From contig CAVYFY010000003.1 of assembly GCA_963767835.1 (NCBI GenBank), positions 111,480-175,479 on the forward strand: a stretch of 64,000 nucleotides of DNA, read 5' to 3'. The notes below the pieces were generated by a model. It was not told the origin of the DNA, did no database searches, and was given only the letters and a program-made list of their open reading frames with translations. Source of the DNA: SIAQ01 sp963767835 (lineage in GTDB: Bacteria; Planctomycetota; Planctomycetia; Gemmatales; Gemmataceae). A program made the position numbers and the translations under genes. Shown here piece after piece: positions 44,703 through 53,695 of this stretch (the stretch's first letter is position 1; each line of letters opens with the position of its first letter).

Positions 44703-46463
44703 TTAGCGCGGCAGTTGCACCGGCGGCAGCTGCGGTCTCGTGTCGAAATCCCGCGACGACGGAATCGGGATCGCCGGCACGCCCAGGCCCGGCGCGGGCG
44801 CCGACGGGATCATCGGCACAACTTGCTCCGCGGGCAGACGCGAATTCGACGTTGGCAACGCCGGCACGTCCGACACACGCGGGGCCGTGTTCGCCAGGTT
44901 CGACGCGCCGGTCGAGTCCGTACGCTGAATCGAGCCATAATTGGTCGAGACGCAGTTCCCGCCGTTGCAGCCCGTGTTGGAGTTGCAGTTGCCCCCCGCA
45001 CACGGGAAAAGCCCGGCCGTCGGGGAGTTCTTGTAGGCCGCCTGATAGTTGTGCGGCGGCAAGCCGACCTGGCGCGGCCCACGCGGCGCTTCCAGGAGCA
45101 ACTCGCAAAAGAACTCGAAATCGTCCGGATCACGCGTTTCGCGGCCCGGCAGGTATTTTGGAATCTTCGTGCAATCGACCCCGTCAACCAGCCGCGGCGT
45201 CACCAAGATGATCATCTCTTCTTCCGTCATCGTATAGCTCGAATTGGTGAAGAGCATGCCGAAGCCTGGAATATCCCCGAGAACCGGGACGCGCGACGAG
45301 GTGGCATCGACGCGATTCTGGATCAAGCCGCCGATGGCCAGGGTTTGGCCGTCTTCGAGCTGGACGGTGGCATTCGCGGTCCGCTTGAGCACGGAGAAGC
45401 TGACGGTGCCTGGGGAACCGGCGCCGGGGATCGGGATGCTGGTGGTCGGCGTGCTGACTTCGGCGCCAACTTCCAGATGAATTTTGCCGTTGCCCAGAAC
45501 GATGGGCAGGCAGTTGAGGATGGTGCCGAAATCGGCGGAGAGCTGGGCGGTGGAGCCGGCGCCGCTGGCGATGATCTGCACGTTGCCGCCGCTCAGAACT
45601 CGGGCCGGGCGGCCACTCAAAGTCGCCACGCGTGGCTCGGCAAGAATCTTGGTCAAGCCTTCGGTGCGCAGGGCTTGCAAGAATCCCATCACGCTGCTGT
45701 TGCTGTTGAGCACGCCGAAGGAGAGGTTGTTGCTGCCGAGATTGATGAGTCCGGTGGTGACGTTGGCGGGGGCGAAGGGTGTGAGAAGCTGAGTCACGCC
45801 CAGCGGCGTAGCGAAGATGCTGTTGGCGATCCAGTTGTTGCCGATGACGTTCCAGCTAAAGGCGTAGTTGCGGGCGTCGGAGCGGTTGACGACGGCGATG
45901 ACGCATTCGAGCTGGACCTGCTGCACGCCGCCGATGCGGACGTTGTTGACGACCTGCCCGCCGATGGCCGTGGACAGCTGCGCCAGGGCGCGGGCGTCGT
46001 CCGCGGTCAGCACAAAGCCGCTCAGGACGATCGTGCCGGCGTCAGTCGAATTGACCGTGACGGCGGCGGTCGGCAGCGTGCGGGCGATCAGCTCACGCAG
46101 TTCCTTGACGCGATCGCTGATGACAACCACCTCGAGGAAATCGACGCTCTTCTTCTCATCGGTAATGCGAACGCGGGCCCGGCCCGGCGACACCGCCTCG
46201 AAAAGCAATTGGTCGGCCTTGCCCGGAATCGCCTTGATCAGCAGCACCTTGGGGGAATCATTGTTGGCTTCGGCAATCTTCAACTTGCTGAAGCTGAAGT
46301 AGGTCTGCGTGGTACCGACGCCCATAGTGATGACGGTGGCGTTTTGCGTGATGTCGGGCCCCTGAGCGTGCGCGCGCGTTGCGCTGGGGCCGACCAGAAA
46401 TGCCAGGGTGAGGAGCAAAGCTCCCCAGCCGGCCAGACAGGGCACGAAATGCGTGCGGTGCAT
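44703..46463 (-). CDS. cpaC: Tad pilus outer-membrane secretin CpaC/RcpA
   Basis: The product is 586 residues from ATG 46463 with AGAGGTG upstream and a signal peptide (to about THAQG). The N-terminal pilus domain (KVLLIKAIPGKADQLLFEAV) and a BON-like segment (VNSTDAGTIVLSGFVLTADD) precede the secretin domain, LRTEGLTKILAEPRVATLSG to VPVLGDIPGFGMLF and EEEMIILVTPRLVDGVD. A Pro/Ser/Asn-rich tail with four Cys-Asn-type clusters (CAGGNCNSNTGCNGGNC) follows. It forms the pilus pore. Confidence 0.94.
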   Translation of the reverse strand: MHRTHFVPCLAGWGALLLTLAFLVGPSATRAHAQGPDITQNATVITMGVGTTQTYFSFSKLKIAEANNDSPKVLLIKAIPGKADQLLFEAVSPGRARVRITDEKKSVDFLEVVVISDRVKELRELIARTLPTAAVTVNSTDAGTIVLSGFVLTADDARALAQLSTAIGGQVVNNVRIGGVQQVQLECVIAVVNRSDARNYAFSWNVIGNNWIANSIFATPLGVTQLLTPFAPANVTTGLINLGSNNLSFGVLNSNSSVMGFLQALRTEGLTKILAEPRVATLSGRPARVLSGGNVQIIASGAGSTAQLSADFGTILNCLPIVLGNGKIHLEVGAEVSTPTTSIPIPGAGSPGTVSFSVLKRTANATVQLEDGQTLAIGGLIQNRVDATSSRVPVLGDIPGFGMLFTNSSYTMTEEEMIILVTPRLVDGVDCTKIPKYLPGRETRDPDDFEFFCELLLEAPRGPRQVGLPPHNYQAAYKNSPTAGLFPCAGGNCNSNTGCNGGNCVSTNYGSIQRTDSTGASNLANTAPRVSDVPALPTSNSRLPAEQVVPMIPSAPAPGLGVPAIPIPSSRDFDTRPQLPPVQLPR

Positions 46464-46622
46464 CCATTCACCTCTTCTTGGAATATGTAGGGTGAGTGTC
46501 GCCACCCACCGAAACCAGGATTAAACAGGTGGGGGCGATTCCTCTCGCCCCACCCCACACAATTGACTTCGGGCAATTTCACGCTGGCCGGCACAGGGGC
46601 CGCCGGTCAGGCCGTTGACTCA

Positions 46623-47579
46623 TCATAGATCTTGCGACGATCCTTTACCGTTCGAATTCCGCGGCGTTGGCGCCGGAGCGCCCCCCGGCGCAGCTTCGCG
46701 GGTCTCGCCGTTGGGCAGGACTTCGTAGCGATGGTAATACTGGTTCGCGCCATTGCCGATCAGGATCGCGCGAATATCTTTCGGCTCCTCCACCGGCTGC
46801 TTCGGCTCAGGCGCTTTCTCCACAACCGTCGGCGGCGGAGACGGTTGCGTCGGCGCGGCTTCGACAACATCCTTTGGCTGCTCAATCTTCTTGTTGTCGA
46901 AGATATCGCTGCCGGTCACGACATCCACCGGCCCAATATCGGTTTCGTCCAGCTTCCGCAGCGACAGGCTCAGGATGCCGAGCTCCTTGGCCAGGCTCAC
47001 CGTAAGCTGATCCTTCTTGGTCAGAGCGAAAGTCACGACCGACGCCGGCGCGACCATCTCGCCCTCACGGGTGGTCCGCGCGTCCGCAGCCAACACCAGC
47101 ACATTTTGCAAGAGCACCCGGGCTGACGAGGAGCGGGGATCATTTCCGCGTGCCGTGAGGATCAAATTCACGCGCGAACCGGGCAAGGTAGAGAATCCGA
47201 ATGCCGAGGTGGCCAAATTCACCGGCAAACCCACGGCATAATACCCCTTGGGAATATCCAGAACGTCCTTGTCGTATAGGTTGGCCACGGTAATATGGTC
47301 CCCCTTGTTGCGCGTTGACTTAATGGTCTTGCCTTTGACCGCCTCAAAGTCCCTGATCGCGTCCGGCGGCTCATTTTCCTTGAGGACTGGTTTCAACTCG
47401 AATGCTTCCTCAGGCCGCACGATGCGTTCACCGACATTCAGGTGGCGCTTGGCCACGAGGATTTCGATTTTTTCCGGATCATCCGTGGTGCGCTCCGCCA
47501 ACAGGCGGCTGGTCATGTAGCTGGCGCCCAGGCCGCACACGATGGCCAGGCCCGCGAAGATGTAAGCTTTCGGTTTCAT
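46623..47579 (-). CDS. cpaB: Tad pilus assembly protein CpaB/RcpC
   Basis: The product is 318 residues: membrane anchor (AYIFAGLAIVCGLGASYMTS), a SAF domain (VAKRHLNVGERIVRPEEAFE) and the RcpC domain (VGLPVNLATSAFGFSTLPGS, RVNLILTARG). The C terminus is Pro/Lys-rich (about 240-318). It acts in the periplasm around the secretin. Confidence 0.9.
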   Translation of the reverse strand: MKPKAYIFAGLAIVCGLGASYMTSRLLAERTTDDPEKIEILVAKRHLNVGERIVRPEEAFELKPVLKENEPPDAIRDFEAVKGKTIKSTRNKGDHITVANLYDKDVLDIPKGYYAVGLPVNLATSAFGFSTLPGSRVNLILTARGNDPRSSSARVLLQNVLVLAADARTTREGEMVAPASVVTFALTKKDQLTVSLAKELGILSLSLRKLDETDIGPVDVVTGSDIFDNKKIEQPKDVVEAAPTQPSPPPTVVEKAPEPKQPVEEPKDIRAILIGNGANQYYHRYEVLPNGETREAAPGGAPAPTPRNSNGKGSSQDL

Positions 47580-47756
47580 GGTGTTACCTCAATGATTGCT
47601 GGAGTTCAGGGATCACTTTATTTTCGCGCTGCCCTGTTCTCCGCTACTATTTTCGACCCGGAGATGCAGGGAACTTAAACTTTTCCGGATAATACGGTCG
47701 CATCGGAGATAACGACCATGCCGGTCGTGCGGGCAATCTGACGAATTCGGGAAACC

Positions 47757-48368
47757 CTACAGGCTGAAGTTGTGAAGGTACGCCAGATAACCAAGGAAGC
47801 CGATGCACAACGGAACGCCGTAGGGCAGCCGATGCCAGCGTGGGCGTCGTTTGTTGGCCTTGTCCGCGATCTCGCCGACGCTTTTCGCCTTGAACATGTC
47901 GCCGAGGATTTCGCGAAGGTGCTGGGCGTTCTGCTGGAACTGGCCTCGTGCCAGGATCATGACGAGTCCGATGACGCCGCCGATCAGGACGCCGGTGATG
48001 AAGGCCCAGAAGATAATGGAGGCGCCGTCGATGTCGGCGCCGGTATTGATGCCGTAGAAGGCGCCGATCCATGACCCGAAGCCCATGGTCATCTTGACGT
48101 CGCCTGCGCCCATACCGCCGATGGCGTAGACGGGGATGAGGAGAGCGAAGCCGAGCAGCGTGCCGAGGAAGGCCGAGCCGAAGCCGCCGTCGCCGGCGCC
48201 GAGGCCGAGGTTATTGGCCAGGCCGAGCAGCCAGCCGGTCAGAATCAGGGGGAAGGTCAGCTTGTTGGGGACCTTGAATTTCCACCAGTCGATGATGGCC
48301 GCGGCGAGCATGCCGATGCAGATCACGATGATGGGCCAGTTTTCCCAGCTAAGAAGAGACTTGTCCAT
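47757..48368 (-). CDS. cpaA: prepilin peptidase TadV/CpaA
   Basis: The product is 203 residues with about six helices. The two aspartates of type IV prepilin peptidases are in IIDWWKFKVPNKLTFP and GGMGAGDVKMTMG. It cleaves the Flp prepilins encoded just upstream. An inverted repeat lies between it and the pilin gene. Confidence 0.9.
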   Translation of the reverse strand: MDKSLLSWENWPIIVICIGMLAAAIIDWWKFKVPNKLTFPLILTGWLLGLANNLGLGAGDGGFGSAFLGTLLGFALLIPVYAIGGMGAGDVKMTMGFGSWIGAFYGINTGADIDGASIIFWAFITGVLIGGVIGLVMILARGQFQQNAQHLREILGDMFKAKSVGEIADKANKRRPRWHRLPYGVPLCIGFLGYLAYLHNFSL

Positions 48369-48422
48369 GGGGAGTTCCTTTAATCAGGAGTTAGGTTTGG
48401 GTCAGGAATCAGGGTCCGCGCG

Positions 48423-48489
48423 GTCAGTCAGGAGTCAGAAATCGGTCGCTATGGCCCGACTCCTGACTCCTGATTTCTGACACCTGACT
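48423..48489. repeat. imperfect inverted repeat upstream of cpaA
   Basis: TCAGGAGTCAGAAATC at 48428-48443 pairs with GATTTCTGACACCTGA near 48472-48487, and CTCCTGACTCCTGA units lie between. Related AATCAGG units start at 48382. No gene is inside. It looks like another dispersed repeat at a pilus gene junction. Confidence 0.6.
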
Positions 48490-48500
48490 TCGGATCAAGC

Positions 48501-48686
48501 TCAGCTCGAGGCCGAACCGATCTTCTGTCCAACCGTGGTAAAGGTCGTGTTGGCGTTTTGGCCAAGGGTCGTGATGGCCGCGAGGCAAACCACGATGATC
48601 AAGGCCAGCATGACCGCGTATTCAACGGCCGTCGGGCCATCTTCACGCTTGACGAAATCGACTGCAGCTTCGAAAAACTTACGCAT
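48501..48686 (-). CDS. flp: Flp-type IVb pilin (1)
   Basis: The product is 61 residues from ATG 48686 (MRKFFEAAVDFVKREDG). The Flp processing site G-PTAVEY is followed by the hydrophobic pilin helix AVMLALIIVVCLAAITTLG. The mature pilin would be about 44 residues. It is nearly identical to the next pilin through the helix. Confidence 0.92.
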   Translation of the reverse strand: MRKFFEAAVDFVKREDGPTAVEYAVMLALIIVVCLAAITTLGQNANTTFTTVGQKIGSASS

Positions 48687-48826
48687 TGGGGTTATCCTTT
48701 CTCTGATTACCCGTTTCCACAAATGTCCTTCCCGCATCGTTTCTGGAATGGATGCGGTCAGGCTTCTCCACTATCCGCTGACCGCAACGTGCGATCAGAC
48801 AACACTCGTTGATTCGTTACGCGCCC

Positions 48827-49018
48827 TCACGATGCCGACGACTTGACGGCTCCGTTAAGTGCCACGTTGCTGAATGTGCTGTTCGCGTTCTGGCCCAGCG
48901 TGGTGATTGCCGCTAAGCAAACCACAATGATCAAAGCCAACATGACGGCGTATTCAACCGCGGTTGGTCCGTCTTCACGCTCGATGAAGCGAACGACTGC
49001 TTCACACCATTTCCGCAT
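48827..49018 (-). CDS. flp: Flp-type IVb pilin (2)
   Basis: The product is 63 residues from ATG 49018, with AAAAGGGGAA upstream. The leader MRKWCEAVVRFIEREDG, the site G-PTAVEY and the helix match its neighbour; the tails differ (SNVALNGAVKSSAS against TTVGQKIGSASS). It is the first gene of the pilus cluster. Confidence 0.92.
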   Translation of the reverse strand: MRKWCEAVVRFIEREDGPTAVEYAVMLALIIVVCLAAITTLGQNANSTFSNVALNGAVKSSAS

Positions 49019-49428
49019 GACGTTCCCCTTTTCTCTGTATCCCGGCCCCACTCGGGCATTGCCTCGCAATGGCGGAGCTGATTGGTTAAGCAATTTTGCT
49101 TAGGATCAGACATCCCTTCGGCAGCCTGGCGACCTCTGGGTTTTGAACCGAGGCCCATGGCTTTGCGTCACCGCCTCGCGGCGATTTTGCCTTTGTCAAG
49201 GACGTTGAGGAGATCACACGAGCGCCGTGGTTTGCCTTCCTTGCCGCGTCGTTTGCGTGACTTGCTTGACACCCAAACGTAGGTTGCATAATCGGCACAG
49301 TCAAATCAAAGCGAGATTTTTCCCGCATTTTCCCGAATTGGCACGTGATTGCGCCTCGCCAACTACACAAGCGGCGTCTGGTTCGCATAATACCGATGCT
49401 GCAACCTAAACCCCGACGGACCCTTTCC
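49019..49428. promoter_or_regulatory. divergent intergenic region between flp and the DapA-family gene
   Basis: 410 bases without a credible gene lie between the divergent starts of the pilus cluster and the aldolase gene, so both promoters should be here. No strong -35/-10 pair is evident. A TGGCACG-TGA-TTGC site at 49339-49352 resembles a sigma-54 promoter but has one base too few between GG and GC. Confidence 0.4.
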
Positions 49429-50313
49429 ATGCAAATCCGCGGCATCATTCCTCCCGTGGCGACGCCGATGCAGGCCAACGAAGATCTCGATCTGCCCCGG
49501 CTCAGGTGGTTTCTCGATCATCTCATTACCAACGGCGTCCACGGCGTCTTCGTGCTCGGCACCAACAGCGAATTCTACGCCCTCGACGAAAATGAAAAGC
49601 AGCAGGTGATCGCCACCGCCGTCGAGCATGTGCGCGGCCGGGTCCCCGTTTATGCCGGCACCGGCGCCGAATCGACCCGCGAAGCCATTCGTCTGACGAA
49701 GATGGCCGAAAAGGAAGGCGCCGACGGCGTCTCGGTCATCACACCGTACTTCGTGATTCCGAACCAGCAGGAAATCTTCGATCATTATCGCCGCGTAGCT
49801 GACGCGACGAATTTGCCCGTCATCCTGTACAACAATCCGGCCACGTGCGGCGGCGTCAAGATTGACGTCGAAACCGTGGCCCGCCTCGCCGAGATTCCGA
49901 ACATCCTCGGCGTCAAGGATTCCTCGGGCGATTTGCAGAATACGATCGAATTCATCCGCGTCGTGCCGGAGCACTTCAGCGTGCTTATGGGACGTGACAC
50001 ACTCATCTACCCGGCGATGATTTTTGGGGCGAAAGGCGCGGTGCCTGCCACGGCCAACATCGCACCCAAGCTTCTCGTGGACATCTATGAATCCTTCATG
50101 CGCGGCGATCATGCGGCATCATTAGCGGCACAGCGCAAGCTCAGTCCCGTCCGCTTGAGCCTGACGCTCGGCACCGCCCCGGGCGGCGTCAAGGCAGCTC
50201 TGCAAATGCTCGGCATGTCGATCGGGCCGTGCCGCTCGCCCGTCGGGCCGCTGCCGCCGGACAAGATGCAGAAGGTGAAGGCGTCGTTGCAATCGGCGGG
50301 ATTGTTGGCTTAA
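49429..50313 (+). CDS. DapA/NanA-family aldolase
   Basis: The product is 294 residues from ATG 49429. It is a TIM barrel with IIPPVATPM, GTNSEFYAL in place of the usual GTTGE, catalytic Tyr in LPVILYNNP (Y134) and the Schiff-base Lys in GVKDSSGD (K163). Members make dihydrodipicolinate or cleave sugar acids; the GTNSE variant makes the DapA role uncertain. No lysine or sialic acid genes are near. Confidence 0.85.
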   Translation: MQIRGIIPPVATPMQANEDLDLPRLRWFLDHLITNGVHGVFVLGTNSEFYALDENEKQQVIATAVEHVRGRVPVYAGTGAESTREAIRLTKMAEKEGADGVSVITPYFVIPNQQEIFDHYRRVADATNLPVILYNNPATCGGVKIDVETVARLAEIPNILGVKDSSGDLQNTIEFIRVVPEHFSVLMGRDTLIYPAMIFGAKGAVPATANIAPKLLVDIYESFMRGDHAASLAAQRKLSPVRLSLTLGTAPGGVKAALQMLGMSIGPCRSPVGPLPPDKMQKVKASLQSAGLLA

Positions 50314-50354
50314 GCGCGATGAGGTAGGCGAGAGACATTTGGAGGCCATTCAAA

Positions 50355-50630
50355 ATGAACGCTGTAGTCGATCCCGACGGACGAATCGTCGTAAGCTTCG
50401 AGCTTGCACGTGAGCTTGGATTGAAACCAGGTGACGCTTGGCGATTCGAAAATCGCGGAGGGGAATGGATTTTCAGCATCGTCGGCACAGCGGGACTCTG
50501 CTACGTGAATGGCATACTTGTCCATCGCGGAGTGTGCACCGAATCGATCGAAGACGCAGTCGAAAAAGACCGTGAAGAACGCATGAACGAGCTGAGCAAA
50601 GGGATTCCCTACACGAAAGAAAATCCATGA
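50355..50630 (+). CDS. AbrB/MazE-like protein
   Basis: The product is 91 residues, with TGGAGG before the ATG. The swapped-hairpin pattern VVDPDGRIVVSFELARELGL then KPGDAWRFENRGGEWIFSIV fits an AbrB/SpoVT domain, as in MazE/VapB antitoxins. No toxin follows; its TGA overlaps the ATG of the YyaL gene. It may regulate transcription alone. Confidence 0.65.
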   Translation: MNAVVDPDGRIVVSFELARELGLKPGDAWRFENRGGEWIFSIVGTAGLCYVNGILVHRGVCTESIEDAVEKDREERMNELSKGIPYTKENP

Positions 50631-52691
50631 CCGACACCGCGCAAGCCGAATCGCCTGATCCATGAGACCAGCCCCTACCTGAAGCAGCACGCCCACAACC
50701 CCGTCGATTGGTTCCCTTGGGGCGAGGAAGCACTGCGCACTGCCAAACAGCTTGATCGGCCTATCTTTCTCTCGATCGGCTATTCAGCGTGCCATTGGTG
50801 CCATGTCATGGAGCACGAGAGCTTCGAGGATCCCGAAGTCGCCAAGATCCTCAGCGAGCATTTCATCAGCATCAAAGTGGATCGCGAGGAACGGCCCGAT
50901 CTCGATCAAATCTACATGACCGCCGTGCAGATACTGACACAGCGCGGCGGCTGGCCGATGTCGGTGTTCTTGACGCCGGACTTGCAGCCCTTTTACGGCG
51001 GCACGTATTTCCCGCCCACCGACAATTACGGCATGCCCTCGTTCAAGAAACTGCTCGTCGCCCTCGCCGATGCCTGGAGGAATCGCCGCGCCGACATCGC
51101 CGCCAATGCGACGCAGATTACCGCCGGCATCCGCGAGGCGATGCAGCTCGAAGTCCCGACCGGCCTTTTGACCGATGAATTGCTGCGCCGCGCCGCCCAG
51201 ATGCTCGAGCGCGCCTTCGACCCGCGCTTCGGCGGCTTTGGCCAGGCCCCCAAGTTCCCACACCCGATGGAACTACGGCTTCTATTTCGCATCGCCGATC
51301 GCATGAAGAACGCGGAAGCTCTGGAAATGGCGACCCGCACGCTCGATGGCATGGCGATGGGCGGCATGTACGATCAGCTCGGCGGCGGCTTCCACCGCTA
51401 CTCCACCGACGAACGCTGGCTGGTCCCCCACTTCGAGAAAATGCTCTACGACAACGCCCTTTTGTCGCTCGCCTATCTCGAAGCATATCAGGTAGCGAAT
51501 AAGGAAGATTACCGAGAGATCGTCGAGGAGACGCTCGCTTACGTGCTGCGCGAGATGACCGGCAACACCGGCGCGTTCTTCAGCACGCAGGACGCCGACA
51601 GCGAAGGTGTGGAAGGCAAGTTCTTTGTCTGGTCGAAACAAGAAATCGAGGCGATCCTGGGCCGCGACGACGCCAACCTGTTTTGCGCCGTCTACGATGT
51701 CTCCGACGCCGGCAACTGGGAAGGGCACAACATCCTGCATCTATCGCGCACGCTGGAAATCGAAGCGAAGATGCACTCGCTGCCGATCGACGAGTTGAAG
51801 GCACGCTTGAAACGCTGCAAGGAGAAGCTGATCGCCGTCCGCAATAAGCGGATTTGGCCCAGCCGCGACGAAAAGATCTTGACATCGTGGAATGCATTGA
51901 TGATCGCCAGTTTCGCGAAGGCGGCGCAAGTCCTGGAGAAGCCCGAATACGCCCAGGCCGCGATCCGTGCCGCCGATTTCCTCCTGACGACGATGCGCCG
52001 CCCCGATGGCCGGCTCTATCGCACCACCTTGGCGGGATCGACGCCGAAGCTGAACGCGTACCACGACGATTATGCATATCTCGTCGAAGCGCTCGTGACG
52101 CTGTATGAAACGACGTTCGAGCAGCGCTGGATCGAGGCGGCGCTGTCGTTGACGGGCGTCATGATCGAGCAATTCTGGGACGACGCCGAGGGGGGATTTT
52201 TCTACACCGGCAAGGACCACGAAGCCCTCATCGCCCGCACCAAGGATCCGCATGACAATGCCACGCCGTCGGGCAATTCGATGGCAGTCTGTGCGCTCCT
52301 GCGTCTGGCAGCGCTGACGGGCGAGGCGGAGTTGCTGGCCAAGGCGAGGCGCACCCTGCATCTTTTCAGCGGGTTGATGGGAGGCTCGCCGATGGCCGCG
52401 GGGCAGATGCTGATCGCTCTAGATTTCCACCTGGGGCCGGTGCAGGAAATCGCCGTGGTCGGGGAAGCCGCCAATCCGGAGGTGATCGCGGTGCTGCGCC
52501 AGTTGCGCCGGCCTTTTCGGCCACGCCAGGTTGTGGCCTGGAAAGCGGGCAGCGCGCCAGCGTCGTCGGAAATTGTGCCGCTTTTGAAAGACCGGGATTC
52601 GCTGGGACCGGTGACTGCGTACGTATGCGAGAATTTCACGTGCCAGGCGCCGATCGTCGGCGCGAAGGCGTTTGGCGAGCGCGCTTCATAG
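50627..52691 (+). CDS. thioredoxin-domain protein YyaL/DUF255 (SSP411 family), start disturbed by an indel
   Basis: The product would be about 687 residues. The thioredoxin-like domain starts NRLIHETSPYLKQHAHNPVD and has CHWCHVMEHESFED with the CxxC motif; a six-hairpin glycosidase-like helical barrel follows (AQDADSEGVEGKFFVW, NSMAVCALLRL). The first in-frame ATG (50808) lies after the CxxC and would cut the domain. ATG 50627 is one base out of frame; removing the A at 50630 gives MPTPRKPNRLIHETSP. Only a CTG at 50655 is an in-frame alternative. Confidence 0.88.
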
Positions 52692-52705
52692 CGAGGGGGT
52701 AAGCG

Positions 52706-53533
52706 ATGGGTCCGCGCAACCTCGAATTTCAGCGCCGGGCCGTCCGCCCCTGGACATGTTTCAGCGAGGGTTGGCGGCTGATTCGTGACGAATACTGGCT
52801 CTTCCTCGGTATCGCATTTTTCGGATATTTCATCGGCGGCCTGGCGCCGCTTGGCTTGTTGCTGGCGCCGGCGCTGTGCGGCATCCACCTGTGCTTGTTG
52901 CGGCGCGAATGCGACCTGCCGATTCGTTTCGAGATGCTTTTCGACGGTTTCAATTACTTTGTGCCGAGCCTTATCGCCGCGTTAGTCATCACGGCGCCGA
53001 CCGAACTGCTGACGGCCTTCGCAATCATCACAGCCGACATCATGATGTTCGGCGGCATCATTCTGCTCGTGCCTCCTCCTGGTCCAGGCCAACCTCCTCC
53101 GCCCAATCAGGTGATCGGCATCGTTCTGCTATGCCTCGGAGGCGCGATCATCCTGGCGTGCTTTGCGATCGTAGCGGTTATCCAAACGTTGACGATCTTC
53201 GTCTATCCATTGATCGTGGACAAGAAATTGCCAGGCTTCGAGGCGGTCAAATTGAGCTATCGGGCCGTCATGGCCAACCCGGGCGGCATCATCGGCCTGG
53301 GCGTCTTGCGCGTGCTGATCGACCTGGCCGCTTCGCTAGTCTGCTGCATCGGCCCAATCCTCGTCATGCCGCTCGATCTGGCGATGGTGGCAATCGCGTA
53401 TCGACAAGTATTCCCGCCCGACGATCCGTTGGCGGCCTTCGAGCCGGATGCGCCATCCGAGGATGACGCGCCGGCCAGCATTCCGGCCCCGTCCGAGGGC
53501 ATCAAGCCGATCCCGAATGAACGGCCGACGTAG
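52706..53533 (+). CDS. membrane protein of unknown function
   Basis: The product is 275 residues with about six helices (FLGIAFFGYFIGGLAPLGLL, LITALVITAPTELL-like, VIGIVLLCLGGAIILACFAI, LGVLRVLIDLAASLVCCIGP) and an acidic, Pro-rich cytoplasmic tail. GAGGGGG precedes the ATG. It follows the YyaL gene by 14 bases and may be co-transcribed. No family is recognised. Confidence 0.7.
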   Translation: MGPRNLEFQRRAVRPWTCFSEGWRLIRDEYWLFLGIAFFGYFIGGLAPLGLLLAPALCGIHLCLLRRECDLPIRFEMLFDGFNYFVPSLIAALVITAPTELLTAFAIITADIMMFGGIILLVPPPGPGQPPPPNQVIGIVLLCLGGAIILACFAIVAVIQTLTIFVYPLIVDKKLPGFEAVKLSYRAVMANPGGIIGLGVLRVLIDLAASLVCCIGPILVMPLDLAMVAIAYRQVFPPDDPLAAFEPDAPSEDDAPASIPAPSEGIKPIPNERPT

Positions 53534-53695
53534 CTGGAAATGCTTATTCCCACAAATCGCGGAACGGCTGGGCCATCGTGCGCAGCGGCCAGATCATCCA
53601 TCAGAAACACGTGAGCCCGAGGGGGCTCCGCGACTTTACGGCGGCGCCTTGGTTTGGCCCGCGGAATACTGGCACCGAACCGTGATGCCCTAGCG

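Noticed and set aside
39586..46490. Very long plus-strand open frames opposite the pilus genes
   Set aside because: They are mirror frames of GC-rich coding DNA; the minus-strand genes are clearly recognised and the plus-strand products match nothing.
49339..49352. Sigma-54-like promoter TGGCACG-TGA-TTGC before the DapA-family gene
   Set aside because: The distance between GG and GC is 9 bases, not 10, and no activator gene is near. An indel could explain it, but this cannot be shown.
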